Source of the DNA: an uncultured Methylibium sp.
GTDB lineage: Bacteria; Pseudomonadota; Gammaproteobacteria; Burkholderiales; Burkholderiaceae_C
Length of the DNA: 64,000 nt
Assembly: GCF_902826655.1 (NCBI RefSeq)
Contig: NZ_CADEFR010000009.1
Coordinates: 1 to 64,000 of the forward strand
Direction of reading: 5' to 3'
Part shown: positions 51,718-60,211 of the stretch, one piece after another
Numbering within the stretch: position 1 is the stretch's first letter
Layout of the letters: each line of letters opens with the position of its first letter
The notes under the pieces: generated by a model
Database searches by the model: none
Seen by the model: only the letters and a program-made list of their open reading frames with translations
What the model was told of the DNA's origin: nothing
Made by a program: the position numbers and the translations under genes

Positions 51718-51741
51718 CGATATGAACAAGCATGCATAGCG
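51718..51741. promoter_or_regulatory. candidate ModE-type operator in the tup divergent region
   Basis: CGATATG-N10-CATAGCG, an inverted repeat matching at six of seven positions per arm. The CGnTAT half-sites resemble ModE recognition sequences (CGnTATAT). It overlaps the start codon of the regulator gene and lies 88 bases before tupB, so bound regulator could block its own expression and repress the operon. Binding is inferred. Confidence 0.5.
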
Positions 51742-52898
51742 ACGACTCCCACCGACCCCTGCCCCTGCGCGGCCGCGCCGCGCACCGCGTCCAGCTGACC
51801 TACAGCCTGGGCGACGACGGCAGCCAGCAGCCGGTCCACCACCCCTTGCTGGCCTTGCTGGACGCGCTGCACGGCGGCGGCTCGGTGCTGGCGGCGTCGA
51901 AGGCGCTGGGCCTGTCCTACCGCCACGTATGGGGCGAACTGAAGCGCTGGGAGACCACCCTGGGCCGCTCACTGATCGTCTGGAACAAGGGGCAGCGCGC
52001 GCTGCTGACCCCTTTCGGCGAGAAGCTGCTGTGGGCCGAACGACGCGCCCAGGCCCGGCTGGCTCCGCAGATCGAGGCGCTGCGGATGGAGCTGGAGCGC
52101 GCCTTTGCCGACGCCTTCGACGACCGCGTCGATGTGCTCTCGGTCTGCGCCAGCCACGACCAGGCGCTGCCGCTGCTGCGCGAGCTGGCGCTCGCCGAGC
52201 AACTGCACCTGGACATCGAGTTCGCCGGCAGCCTGGACGCCTTGCGTGCGCTGGATGCCGGCCGCTGCCTGCTCGCGGGCTTTCATGTGCTGGACGGTGT
52301 CGCCAGTCGCTCGGTCAGCGCCCGGGCCTACCGGGCCCGTCTGCGGCCGGGCCATCACAAGCTGATCGGGTTCGCGCAGCGCGCCCAGGGCCTGATGGTG
52401 GCGGCGGGGAATCCGCTCGGCCTCGCCGCGCTGGCCGACTTCGTACGGCCCGGCCTGCGCCGGGTCGGCCGGCCCGAGGGCACCGGCACGCGAGTCCTGC
52501 TCGAGGAGCTGGCGCAGCGCGACGGCCTGGACCTCGGCGCCGACTATGCGTTGATCGAACCGTCGCACGTCGCCGCCGCCCAGGCGGTTGCCAGCGGCGC
52601 CGCCGACGTGGCCTTCGGCCTCGAGGCCGCGGCGCGCAGCGCCGGCCTGGACTTCGTGCCACTGGCCCACGAGCGCTACTTCCTCGTGACGCTGAAGAGC
52701 AGCCTCGATCTGCCCGCCGTGCAGCGGCTGGTCGCGCTGCTCGGATCGACCGCCTGGGCACAGACGCTGTCGGCGCTGCCCGGCTACCGGGCGACCGAGC
52801 CCGGGGCGGTGCTGGCGCTGACCAAGGTGCTGCCGTGGTGGAACTATCGCAACGAGCGCCCTGGCGCAGGCATCGTCGCTCGAAGGAGATCGGCATGA
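51732..52898 (+). CDS. ModE-like regulator with a periplasmic-binding-protein-type ligand domain
   Basis: 388-residue regulator. Residues about 35-110 form a ModE N-terminal winged helix (GSVLAASKALGLSYRHVWGELKRWE). The C-terminal part (about 125-370) is a type-2 periplasmic-binding-like fold, as in regulators that sense molybdate or tungstate, rather than the usual MopI/TOBE domains. Divergent placement beside tupBCA makes it the likely tungstate or molybdate-responsive controller. The stop overlaps the next start (ATGA). Confidence 0.87.
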   Translation: MHSDDSHRPLPLRGRAAHRVQLTYSLGDDGSQQPVHHPLLALLDALHGGGSVLAASKALGLSYRHVWGELKRWETTLGRSLIVWNKGQRALLTPFGEKLLWAERRAQARLAPQIEALRMELERAFADAFDDRVDVLSVCASHDQALPLLRELALAEQLHLDIEFAGSLDALRALDAGRCLLAGFHVLDGVASRSVSARAYRARLRPGHHKLIGFAQRAQGLMVAAGNPLGLAALADFVRPGLRRVGRPEGTGTRVLLEELAQRDGLDLGADYALIEPSHVAAAQAVASGAADVAFGLEAAARSAGLDFVPLAHERYFLVTLKSSLDLPAVQRLVALLGSTAWAQTLSALPGYRATEPGAVLALTKVLPWWNYRNERPGAGIVARRRSA

Positions 52899-53659
52899 AG
52901 TGGTTGCGCTTCCGGCACGCGGACCGGGTGGGCTTCGGGACCCTGGACGAGGGGCACGTGCGCATCCACGAGGGCGACCTGTTCGCTACGCCGCGCGACA
53001 CCGGCGAACGACTGCCCGTGTCCGACGTCGAGTGGCTGACGCCTTGCAGCCCCGGCAAGATGATCGGCCTGTGGAACAACTTCCAGGCGCTGGCCGAGAA
53101 GAACGGCTGGGCACGACCCGCCGAGCCGCTGTACTTCCTCAAGGCGTCCAGCAGCTTCGCCGCACACGGCGCCACGATCCGCGCGCCGGCCGGCGACGTG
53201 GGGCGCATCGCCTATGAAGGCGAACTCGCCGTCGTGATCGGCCGCACGGCACGCGCCGTGTCGATCGACGCCGCGGCGTCGCATGTCTTCGGCTACACCT
53301 GCGCCAACGACGTGACGGCCATGGAGCTGATCGGCCGCGACCCGAGCTTCCCGCAATGGGCGCGCGCCAAGAGCTTCGACGGGTTCGGCGTCTTCGGTCC
53401 GGTGATCGAGACCGACTTCGACTTCGCGCGGGCGACGCTGCGCACGCGAGTCGGCGGCCGCGAGCGGCAGAACTACGCGCTGTCGGACATGGTCTTCTCG
53501 CCGGCCGAGCTGGTGTCGCGCCTCTCGCAGGACATGACGCTCGAGCCCGGCGACGTGATCCTGTGCGGCACCTCGCTCGGCGTGATGCCGATGAAAGCCG
53601 GCAGCCAGGTCGAGGTCGAGATCGACGGCATCGGCGTGCTGAGCAACCTCTACGGCTGA
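52895..53659 (+). CDS. fumarylacetoacetate hydrolase-family protein
   Basis: 254-residue FAH-fold enzyme of the kind that hydrolyses or decarboxylates 2-oxo acids such as hydroxymuconates or acylpyruvates. The metal-binding acidic residues are expected at YEGELAVVIG and in the CANDVTAMELI region, with GDVILCGTSLGV near the C-terminus. AAGGAG lies seven bases before the ATG, which overlaps the regulator stop. Cotranscription with a tungsten/molybdenum regulator is a curious context; substrate unknown. Confidence 0.88.
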   Translation: MKWLRFRHADRVGFGTLDEGHVRIHEGDLFATPRDTGERLPVSDVEWLTPCSPGKMIGLWNNFQALAEKNGWARPAEPLYFLKASSSFAAHGATIRAPAGDVGRIAYEGELAVVIGRTARAVSIDAAASHVFGYTCANDVTAMELIGRDPSFPQWARAKSFDGFGVFGPVIETDFDFARATLRTRVGGRERQNYALSDMVFSPAELVSRLSQDMTLEPGDVILCGTSLGVMPMKAGSQVEVEIDGIGVLSNLYG

Positions 53660-53729
53660 GCGCTGATTCGAACCTAGGGGGCCGAACGAGAGGAAGCGGA
53701 GCTCGGCGGCTCCCTCATCCGGGCCGGTG

Positions 53730-53750
53730 ATCGTCCCCCCTACGGACGAT
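53730..53750 (+). terminator. possible hairpin after the FAH-family gene
   Basis: Seven-base-pair inverted repeat ATCGTCC/GGACGAT with a seven-base loop in the 157-base gap before the FecR-domain gene. No T-run follows, so this is only a possible Rho-assisted terminator or leader hairpin. Confidence 0.3.
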
Positions 53751-53816
53751 TGGTTCCTGCGACCCAGCCACTACCCTGCATGGTCATGGAGCGCGATGCT
53801 CCGGGAGTTCCTGACC

Positions 53817-54830
53817 ATGCGACTCGATGCCCTGCTGCTGTCCGCGACGCTCGCCCTGCTCGGGTCGTCGGCGCCGGTCGCGGCGAACCCGTCCCCTGCG
53901 CCGGTCGTCACCATCGTGGACGGCGAAGCCCAGGTCATCCGCGAGTCCTCGCGCTTCACCGCGGTCGAAGGCCTGCGACTCGAGGCCGAGGACATCGTGC
54001 ATACGGCCGACGGCACGCGCGTCGTGCGCATCGAGTTCAGCGACGGCTCGGCCGTCGACCTCGGGCCGGCCACTCGCCTGCAGTTGCAGCCGCGGCTCGC
54101 GGCCGAGAGCGGCACCGATCGCCCGTCGCGCCTGTATGCGCTGAGCGGCTGGTTCAAGCTCACGGGCTCCGGCCTCGGCCTGGCATCCCCGCGTCTCGAC
54201 GCGACCGACGTCAGCGGCTCCGTGGTGCTGCGCATCGCCGACGACGCGGTCCTGGCCTTCGTCGAGTCCGGTGGCCTGCGCCTGGTCGAACGGGCTGCGA
54301 CGCGGCCGCCTCTGACGCACGCGCTGAAGGACGGCGAGGCCTACGTCCGCCAGGGTGACGACGCCGGCACGCTGACGCCGAGACCCGGCGCGGCGATGCT
54401 CAAGGCGATGCCCCGCGCATTCACCGACTCGCTGCCGATGCGCGCTTCGCGGTTCCAGGACAGGCTTGTCGCGCCGCCTGCACCCACCGAGATCGCCTAT
54501 GTCGATGTCGCGCCATGGATCCATGGCGAACGCGCACTGCGCTACGGCTTCGTCCAGCGCTGGCGCGGCAAGGCCCGCGAGCCGCAGTTCCGCAGCGCGC
54601 TGCTGGCCGAGCTCGCCATGCACCCCGAGTGGGACCGCACGCTGTTCCCCGAGAAGTACGCACCGCCCAAGCCGCGTCCGGTGGCCCGGGCGACGACGAC
54701 GCCGGCGGCGGCTCCTCAGGTCGCGACCACGCTGCGCGCACCGCTGTTCGCCCCGGAGCTGCTGCCGCTGACCAGCGCCGCAACGCCGGACCGCAGCCCG
54801 CGTGTGCCGTCGCTGCCGCGCCTGCCCTGA
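53817..54830 (+). CDS. exported FecR-domain protein
   Basis: 337-residue secreted protein with a signal peptide (about 1-25) and a FecR domain (about 35-140, VVTIVDGEAQVIRESSRFTAVEGLRLEAEDIVHTADGTRVV). It ends in a proline- and alanine-rich tail. Unlike the iron regulator FecR, it has no transmembrane anchor and no anti-sigma region, so it is probably a periplasmic binding or scaffold protein. GGGAG precedes the ATG. The c-haem gene follows 29 bases downstream. Confidence 0.8.
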   Translation: MRLDALLLSATLALLGSSAPVAANPSPAPVVTIVDGEAQVIRESSRFTAVEGLRLEAEDIVHTADGTRVVRIEFSDGSAVDLGPATRLQLQPRLAAESGTDRPSRLYALSGWFKLTGSGLGLASPRLDATDVSGSVVLRIADDAVLAFVESGGLRLVERAATRPPLTHALKDGEAYVRQGDDAGTLTPRPGAAMLKAMPRAFTDSLPMRASRFQDRLVAPPAPTEIAYVDVAPWIHGERALRYGFVQRWRGKAREPQFRSALLAELAMHPEWDRTLFPEKYAPPKPRPVARATTTPAAAPQVATTLRAPLFAPELLPLTSAATPDRSPRVPSLPRLP

Positions 54831-54859
54831 ATCCAGCGCTCCGGCGCGAAGGAAGCCTC

Positions 54860-55735
54860 ATGAAGCTGCTGCTCAAGTTCAACCTGGTCTTCATCACCGT
54901 GTTCCTGCTCGGCCTCGGCGCCACCGGCTTCGTCACGCGCGAGCTGCTGCAGCGCAACGCGCAGGAAGAAGTGCTGCAGCACGCGCGCTTCATGATGGAG
55001 AAGGCGCTGGCCGTGCGCTCCTACACGTCGACCCAGGTGGCCCCGCTGCTCGAGACGCAGATGAAGTACAGCTTCCTGCCGCAGTCGGTGCCGGCCTTCT
55101 CGGCCACCGAGGTGCTGGCCAAGGTGCAGAAGAACTACCCCGAGTACAGCTACAAGGAAGCCACGCTGAATCCGACCAATCCCCGCGACCGCGCGGTGGA
55201 GTGGGAGGTCGACGTGATCTCGGAGTTCAGGAAGTCGACGACGACGAAGGAGTTCGTCGGCCAGCGCGACACGCCGGCCGGCCGGTCGCTCTACATCGCC
55301 CGCCCGATCCGCATTGCCGACGGCGCCTGCCTGCGCTGCCACAGCACGGTCGACGCCGCGCCCAAGACCCTGGTCGAGAAGTACGGGCCGGCCAACGGCT
55401 TCGGCTGGCATGTCGACGAGATCGTCGGCGCCCAGCTCGTGTCGGTGCCGATGGCCGTCCCGCTGCAGCGCGCAGAGCGCGCCTGGGGCGTCTTCATGGC
55501 GCTGCTGAGCGCGGTCTTCGTCGTCATCGCACTGGCGCTGAACGGCATGCTGTGGTGGATGGTCATCCGCCCGGTGACACGACTCTCGGCCGTGGCCGAC
55601 CGCGTCAGCCGCGGCGACCCGTCGGCGCCGGCCCTGGTGCCGGCCAGCCGCGACGAGATCGGCGTGCTGGTCCAGTCCTTCGCCCGCATGCGCAAGAGCC
55701 TGGTGCAGGCGATGAAGATGCTCGAGACCGCATGA
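54860..55735 (+). CDS. DUF3365 c-haem sensor-like membrane protein with HAMP domain
   Basis: 291-residue protein with two transmembrane helices (about 6-27 and 210-235) flanking a DUF3365 (Tll0287-like) periplasmic domain. A CLRCH haem c-attachment motif is at residues 157-161, so it should carry covalent haem and sense redox state or a gas. A HAMP segment follows the second helix (about 230-285), but no kinase or methyl-accepting output is attached. The stop overlaps the start of a 21-codon ORF (ATGA), which itself overlaps the kinase start. Confidence 0.87.
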   Translation: MKLLLKFNLVFITVFLLGLGATGFVTRELLQRNAQEEVLQHARFMMEKALAVRSYTSTQVAPLLETQMKYSFLPQSVPAFSATEVLAKVQKNYPEYSYKEATLNPTNPRDRAVEWEVDVISEFRKSTTTKEFVGQRDTPAGRSLYIARPIRIADGACLRCHSTVDAAPKTLVEKYGPANGFGWHVDEIVGAQLVSVPMAVPLQRAERAWGVFMALLSAVFVVIALALNGMLWWMVIRPVTRLSAVADRVSRGDPSAPALVPASRDEIGVLVQSFARMRKSLVQAMKMLETA

Positions 55736-55797
55736 ACACGACCTCGTCCGCCGACCGGTCGCGCCTGTCCACGCGCGCCACCTGGGGCCCGTCGTGA
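55732..55797 (+). CDS. 21-codon coupling ORF between the c-haem protein and kinase genes
   Basis: Open frame of 21 residues beginning MNTTSSADRSR and ending ATWGPS. Its ATG overlaps the upstream stop (ATGA) and its stop overlaps the kinase GTG (GTGA). It has no family match. It probably serves as a translational bridge, so that ribosomes reaching the end of the haem-protein gene re-initiate and arrive at the kinase start; a functional peptide is less likely. Confidence 0.4.
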   Translation: MNTTSSADRSRLSTRATWGPS

Positions 55798-57314
55798 ACG
55801 CCCGCGCCGACCTGCTGGAATCCGCGCCGCCGGGCCAGGAGCATCCGGCCCGCCTCGGCAAGTACGTCCTGACCGGCGTGCTCGGCGAGGGCGCGATGGG
55901 CACGGTCTACAAGGGGGTCGATCCGGTGATCCACCGCGCCGTCGCGGTCAAGGCGATCCGGCGCCACCTGTTCGACGTCCAGTCCGGCAGCATCTCGGCG
56001 GCGCAGCGCTTCCGCAACGAGGCCCAGGCGGCCGGGCGCCTGTCGCACCCCGGCATCGTCTCCGTCTACGAGTACGGCGAGGAAGCCGGCACCGCCTACA
56101 TCGCGATGGAGTACGCACAGGGCTGCTCGCTCGGCCAGTACCTGGCGCTGCCGCTGCGCCTGCCGGAAGCTGACGTGTTGAGTCTGATGGTGCAGCTCCT
56201 CGAGGCCCTGCACTACGCGCACGAGCAGGGCGTGTGGCACCGCGATGTCAAGCCGGCCAACCTGATCATCACGTCGGAGGGGCGGCTCAAGGTCACGGAC
56301 TTCGGTATCGCCCGCATCGAGTCGAACGCGCTGACCCAGTTGCAGCACACGCTGCTGCTCATCGGCTCGCCCGGCTACATCGCGCCGGAGCGCTACACCG
56401 GCGAGGCGCCCGATCAGCGCGTCGACCTGTTCTCCTGCGGCGTGCTGCTCTACCAGATGCTGACCGGCGTCCCGCCCTTCGCCGGCACCGACTCCGAGGT
56501 CATGTACCAGGTGCTGCAGCACGAGCCGACCGCACCGTCCAAGGTCGAAGGCACGCTGCCGACCGAAGCCTGCTACGACGACGTGGTCGCGCGCGCCCTG
56601 GCCAAGCGGCCCGTCGATCGGTTTGCGAGCGCCCTCGAGTTCCGGGACGCGCTGCTGTCGCTGGCCTCGCGGCCGGTGAACCGCCGGCTGTCGACGGCGC
56701 TGATCCGGGGCATCGAAGCGGTCACCGATGCGCGCGCCACCACGCCGGTCGGGCCGCGGCTGCCGATGCAGTCGCAGCCGCAGCCGCGGGTCGACAGCCT
56801 GCCGGCCGCCGTACCGAAACCCCCACAGGCCACCGGCCCGGCCTGGGAGGCCACGCAGCTCAAGGCGATCGAGATCCTGCTCGCCGAACACCTGGGACCG
56901 CTGGCACGCGTGCTGGTGCAGCGCCAGGCCGCCGTGACGCCCGCTGGCGATGTTGCCGCCCTGACCGAGACGCTGGCCGCGGCGGCACTGGCGGCGGACG
57001 ATCGCAAGCTCTTCCTCGCCGCCGCCGCGCGACTGCGGCCGGGCGCGGTCGTCGCGGCGCCACCGCCGCTGCGTGCGGCACCGCCGACGCTGGTGCTCGA
57101 AGTTGCCGGCGCACAAGCCCTGCAACCAGCGACGCTGGAGGCCGCCCAGGCCCTGCTGGCGGCGCACATCGGCCCGATTGCCCGGCTGATGGTCAAGAAC
57201 GCACTGTCCGTCGCCGGTGACCGCGACAACTTCTTCAAGGTGCTGGCCGACCTGGCGGCCGACTGCATCGACCGACAGCGTCTGCTCGACGAACTGGCGC
57301 GTCTGCCCCGTTGA
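55794..57314 (+). CDS. Hanks-type serine/threonine protein kinase with duplicated C-terminal module
   Basis: 506-residue kinase. The catalytic domain (about 20-280) is intact: glycine loop GEGAMGTVYKG, lysine in VAVK, HRDVKPANLI, DFG and APE. No transmembrane helix is seen, so it is cytosolic. A proline-rich linker leads to two related modules with the pattern H-(L/I)-GP-(L/I)-AR (about 360-430 and 448-506, LLAEHLGPLARVLV and LLAAHIGPIARLMV). The gene is coupled through a mini-ORF to the c-haem membrane protein, which is its most likely upstream sensor. Confidence 0.9.
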   Translation: MNARADLLESAPPGQEHPARLGKYVLTGVLGEGAMGTVYKGVDPVIHRAVAVKAIRRHLFDVQSGSISAAQRFRNEAQAAGRLSHPGIVSVYEYGEEAGTAYIAMEYAQGCSLGQYLALPLRLPEADVLSLMVQLLEALHYAHEQGVWHRDVKPANLIITSEGRLKVTDFGIARIESNALTQLQHTLLLIGSPGYIAPERYTGEAPDQRVDLFSCGVLLYQMLTGVPPFAGTDSEVMYQVLQHEPTAPSKVEGTLPTEACYDDVVARALAKRPVDRFASALEFRDALLSLASRPVNRRLSTALIRGIEAVTDARATTPVGPRLPMQSQPQPRVDSLPAAVPKPPQATGPAWEATQLKAIEILLAEHLGPLARVLVQRQAAVTPAGDVAALTETLAAAALAADDRKLFLAAAARLRPGAVVAAPPPLRAAPPTLVLEVAGAQALQPATLEAAQALLAAHIGPIARLMVKNALSVAGDRDNFFKVLADLAADCIDRQRLLDELARLPR

Positions 57315-57450
57315 TCGCCGCGTGCACTTCGGGACTCGCACCGTGCCAGGCTTCTCGCTTCCTGCCCCTCCACCCCCGAAGCACGGCATGGAAGCGCCCC
57401 GCTGCAACGCCTAGCTTTCAGACATGCAGCACCGCGATCGGAATCCCGCC

Positions 57451-57669
57451 ATGAACACCGCCACGACGCCCCAGCCCCGCCCGCGTTACGAACTGAGGTT
57501 CCGCTCGCTGTTCGACGACGGCCGGGCCTACGCCTTTCCCTGCGACGCCGCCGGCCACGTGGACATGGACGGCCTCAGCGAGCGGGCACGCCACAATTAC
57601 CTGTACGCACGCACGGTGATCGGCCGCGAGGTCGCGATGCCCGCGGTGCAGCCGAGCGCGACGCACTGA
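57451..57669 (+). CDS. small conserved hypothetical protein
   Basis: 72-residue soluble protein of unknown function. The core YELRFRSLFDDGRAYAFPCDAAGHVDMDGLSERARHNYLYARTVIGRE has the look of a conserved short family in Burkholderiales, but I cannot name it. There is one cysteine (FPCDA) and no signal or helix. GGAA lies before the ATG. It is 136 bases after the kinase gene, convergent with the reductase gene. Confidence 0.65.
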   Translation: MNTATTPQPRPRYELRFRSLFDDGRAYAFPCDAAGHVDMDGLSERARHNYLYARTVIGREVAMPAVQPSATH

Positions 57670-57687
57670 GACGCCGCGCTCGCCGCG

Positions 57688-58698
57688 TCAGCCCAGCGCT
57701 TGCACGGCGAGCCGGCCCTTCGCGTCGCCGAGCGTCTTGCCCAGCAGGCTGGTCGCCGCGTAGATCGCGTCGATCGTCGGCGTCGGCGTCGCGGTGATGC
57801 GAGCCAGCTCGACGACGCTGCCGACCAGCGCCTGCAGCTCCAGCGCCCGACCCGCTTCCACGTCCTGCAGCATCGAGGTCTTGTGCGCGCCGACCGCCTC
57901 GGCGCCCGCGATGCGCTGGTCGAGCGAGACCTTGAACTGCACGCCGAGCTTCTCGCCCACCGCCTGGGCCTCGCGCATCATGCTGGCCGCGAGCTCGCGC
58001 GACAGCGGGTAGCGACAGATGTCTTCCAGCGTCGCGTGCGTCAGCGCGCTGATGGGATTGAAGCTCAGGTTGCCCCACAGCTTGACCCAGATCTCGCCCC
58101 GGATGTCCTTGCTGACCGGACTCTTGAAACCGGCCTTGATCATGGCCTGCGACAGCGCCTCGATGCGCGGGCTGCGCGTACCGTCGGGCTCGCCGAGGGT
58201 GAAACGGTTGCCCTCGATGAGTTTCACGACGCCGGGCGCCACCAGCTCGGCCGCCGGGTACACCACGCTGCCGATCACGCGCTCGGGCTCGATGTGGGCC
58301 GCGATCGCGCCGTCCGGGTCGACGCTGGACAGCGCCCGGCCTTCGTACGGCCCGGCCAGCTTGTGGAAGTACCACCACGGCACGCCGTTGATCATGGTCA
58401 CGACCACGGTCTGCGGGCCGAAGAGGTCGCGCAACTCGGGCAGCAGGTCGCGCACCTGATGCGCCTTGACCGTCAGCAGCACCGCATCCTGCGGCCCGGC
58501 CTCGGCCATGCGCTGCACGGCCTTGGCGGTCGGTGCGTGCTGCTCGCTGCCGTCCTCGAGCATCAGGCGAAAGCCGTTGGCCTGGATCGCCGCCAGATTC
58601 CTGTTGCGCGCGATGAAGGTCACGTCCTCGCCGGCGATCGCCAGCTTCGCGCCCAGGTAGCCGCCGATCGCGCCGGCCCCGACGACGGCGATCTTCAT
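57688..58698 (-). CDS. 2-dehydropantoate 2-reductase-like (ApbA/PanE family) protein
   Basis: 336-residue NADPH-dependent ketoacid reductase-like enzyme. The N-terminal Rossmann motif is VVGAGAIGGYLGAKL. The catalytic lysine is expected in the KLWGNLSFNPISALTHAT segment, and the C-terminal helical domain fits PanE. Its position in a carboxylate uptake operon, coupled to the tctA-like gene by ATGA, suggests it reduces an imported 2-oxo acid rather than making pantoate. True substrate unknown. Confidence 0.85.
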   Translation of the reverse strand: MKIAVVGAGAIGGYLGAKLAIAGEDVTFIARNRNLAAIQANGFRLMLEDGSEQHAPTAKAVQRMAEAGPQDAVLLTVKAHQVRDLLPELRDLFGPQTVVVTMINGVPWWYFHKLAGPYEGRALSSVDPDGAIAAHIEPERVIGSVVYPAAELVAPGVVKLIEGNRFTLGEPDGTRSPRIEALSQAMIKAGFKSPVSKDIRGEIWVKLWGNLSFNPISALTHATLEDICRYPLSRELAASMMREAQAVGEKLGVQFKVSLDQRIAGAEAVGAHKTSMLQDVEAGRALELQALVGSVVELARITATPTPTIDAIYAATSLLGKTLGDAKGRLAVQALG

Positions 58699-60209
58699 GC
58701 CGCGCTCGCGCCTTGCTCGCGGTTCTTGGCCCGCGCCTTCAGGGCACCCCACAGCGGCCACAGCAGCAGCAGGATCGCCAGCGAGGCGATGCCGCCGACC
58801 AGCGCGTTGGACCAGAAGATCGACAGGCTGCCCTCGGACAGCAGCATCGCCTGCCGGAAGCTGGACTCCGCGCCCTTGCCCAGCACCAGCGCCAGCACCA
58901 GCGGCGCCAGCGGGTACTTGAGCTTCTTGAAGAGATAGCCGAAGACGCCGAAGACCAGCATCATCACCACGTCGAACATCGAGTTGTTGACCGTGTACGC
59001 GCCGATCGCGCACACCACGATGATGACCGGCGCGATGATGGAGAACGGGATCCGCAGGATCGCGGCCCACCACGGCACCGTGGTCAGCACGACGATCAGG
59101 CCGACGATGTTACCGAGGTACATCGACGCGATCAGGCCCCAGACGAAGTCCTTCTGCTCGACGAAGAGCATCGGCCCCGGCTGCAGGCCCCAGATCAGCA
59201 GGCCACCCAGCAGCACGGCGGCGGTCGGCGAACCCGGCACGCCGAGCGTGAGCATCGGCAGCAGCGCCGACGTGCCGGCGGCGTGCGCCGCGGTCTCGGG
59301 GGCGACCACGCCCTCGATCTCGCCCTTGCCGAAGCCCTGCGGGTTCTTCGACATGCGCTGCGCGACGCCGTAGCTCATGAAGGACGCCGGCGTCGCGCCG
59401 CCCGGCGTGATGCCCATCCAGCAGCCGATCGCGGTGGAGCGCAGGAAGGTCTTCCAGTGGCGCCACAGGCCGGCCCAGGTCTGGAACACCACCGTCGGGC
59501 TGATCTTCGCGCTCTTGCCCTTGAACGCCAGGCCCTCCTCCATCGTCAGCAGGATCTCGCCGATGCCGAACAGGCCGATCACCGCGATCAGGAAGTCGAA
59601 GCCCTTGAGCAGTTCGGTGCTGCCGAAGGTCATGCGCAGCTGGCCGGTGACGTTGTCCAGACCGACGCAGGCGAGCGCAAAGCCCAGCATCATCGATGCG
59701 ATCACCTTCGCCGCCGGCTCCTTGCTCATGCCGACGAAGCTGCAGAAGGTCAGCAGGTAGACCGCGAAGAACTCCGCCGGCCCGAACTTCAGCGCGAACT
59801 TCGCCAGCAGCGGCGCCAGGAAGGTGATGACGATGACGGCGATCAGTGCGCCGACGAAGCTCGAGGTGAAGGCGGCCGTCAGGGCCTGCGCCGCCTTGCC
59901 CTGCTGCGCCATCGGATAGCCGTCGAAGGTGGTCGCCACGCTCCACGGTTCGCCGGGGATGTTGAACAGGATCGACGTGATCGCCCCGCCGAACAGCGCC
60001 CCCCAGTAGATGCAGCTCAGCATGATGATCGCCGAGGTGGGATCCATGCTGAAGGTCAGCGGCAGCAGGATCGCGATGCCGTTGGCGCCGCCCAGGCCGG
60101 GCAGCACACCGATCAGCACGCCCAGCGTGATGCCGATCAGCATGAACAGCATGTTCTTGGCCGTCAGGGCGACGGCGAAGCCATGCATCAGGTTGTTGAT
60201 CTCTTCCAT
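58695..60209 (-). CDS. tripartite tricarboxylate transporter large permease (TctA family)
   Basis: 504-residue inner-membrane protein with about eleven helices. LIGVLPGLGGANGIAILLPLTFSMDP is the conserved TctA signature near residue 35, and GITPGGATPASFMSYGVA is the second repeat signature. It forms the ion-driven channel of the tripartite system. Order on the minus strand is ligase, Bug receptor, TctB, TctA, reductase. Confidence 0.92.
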   Translation of the reverse strand: MEEINNLMHGFAVALTAKNMLFMLIGITLGVLIGVLPGLGGANGIAILLPLTFSMDPTSAIIMLSCIYWGALFGGAITSILFNIPGEPWSVATTFDGYPMAQQGKAAQALTAAFTSSFVGALIAVIVITFLAPLLAKFALKFGPAEFFAVYLLTFCSFVGMSKEPAAKVIASMMLGFALACVGLDNVTGQLRMTFGSTELLKGFDFLIAVIGLFGIGEILLTMEEGLAFKGKSAKISPTVVFQTWAGLWRHWKTFLRSTAIGCWMGITPGGATPASFMSYGVAQRMSKNPQGFGKGEIEGVVAPETAAHAAGTSALLPMLTLGVPGSPTAAVLLGGLLIWGLQPGPMLFVEQKDFVWGLIASMYLGNIVGLIVVLTTVPWWAAILRIPFSIIAPVIIVVCAIGAYTVNNSMFDVVMMLVFGVFGYLFKKLKYPLAPLVLALVLGKGAESSFRQAMLLSEGSLSIFWSNALVGGIASLAILLLLWPLWGALKARAKNREQGASAA

Positions 60210-60211
60210 GC

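Noticed and set aside
51722-51739. Five-codon ORF (MNKHA) before the ModE-like regulator
   Set aside because: It is too short and lacks a ribosome site; it falls within the candidate operator by chance.
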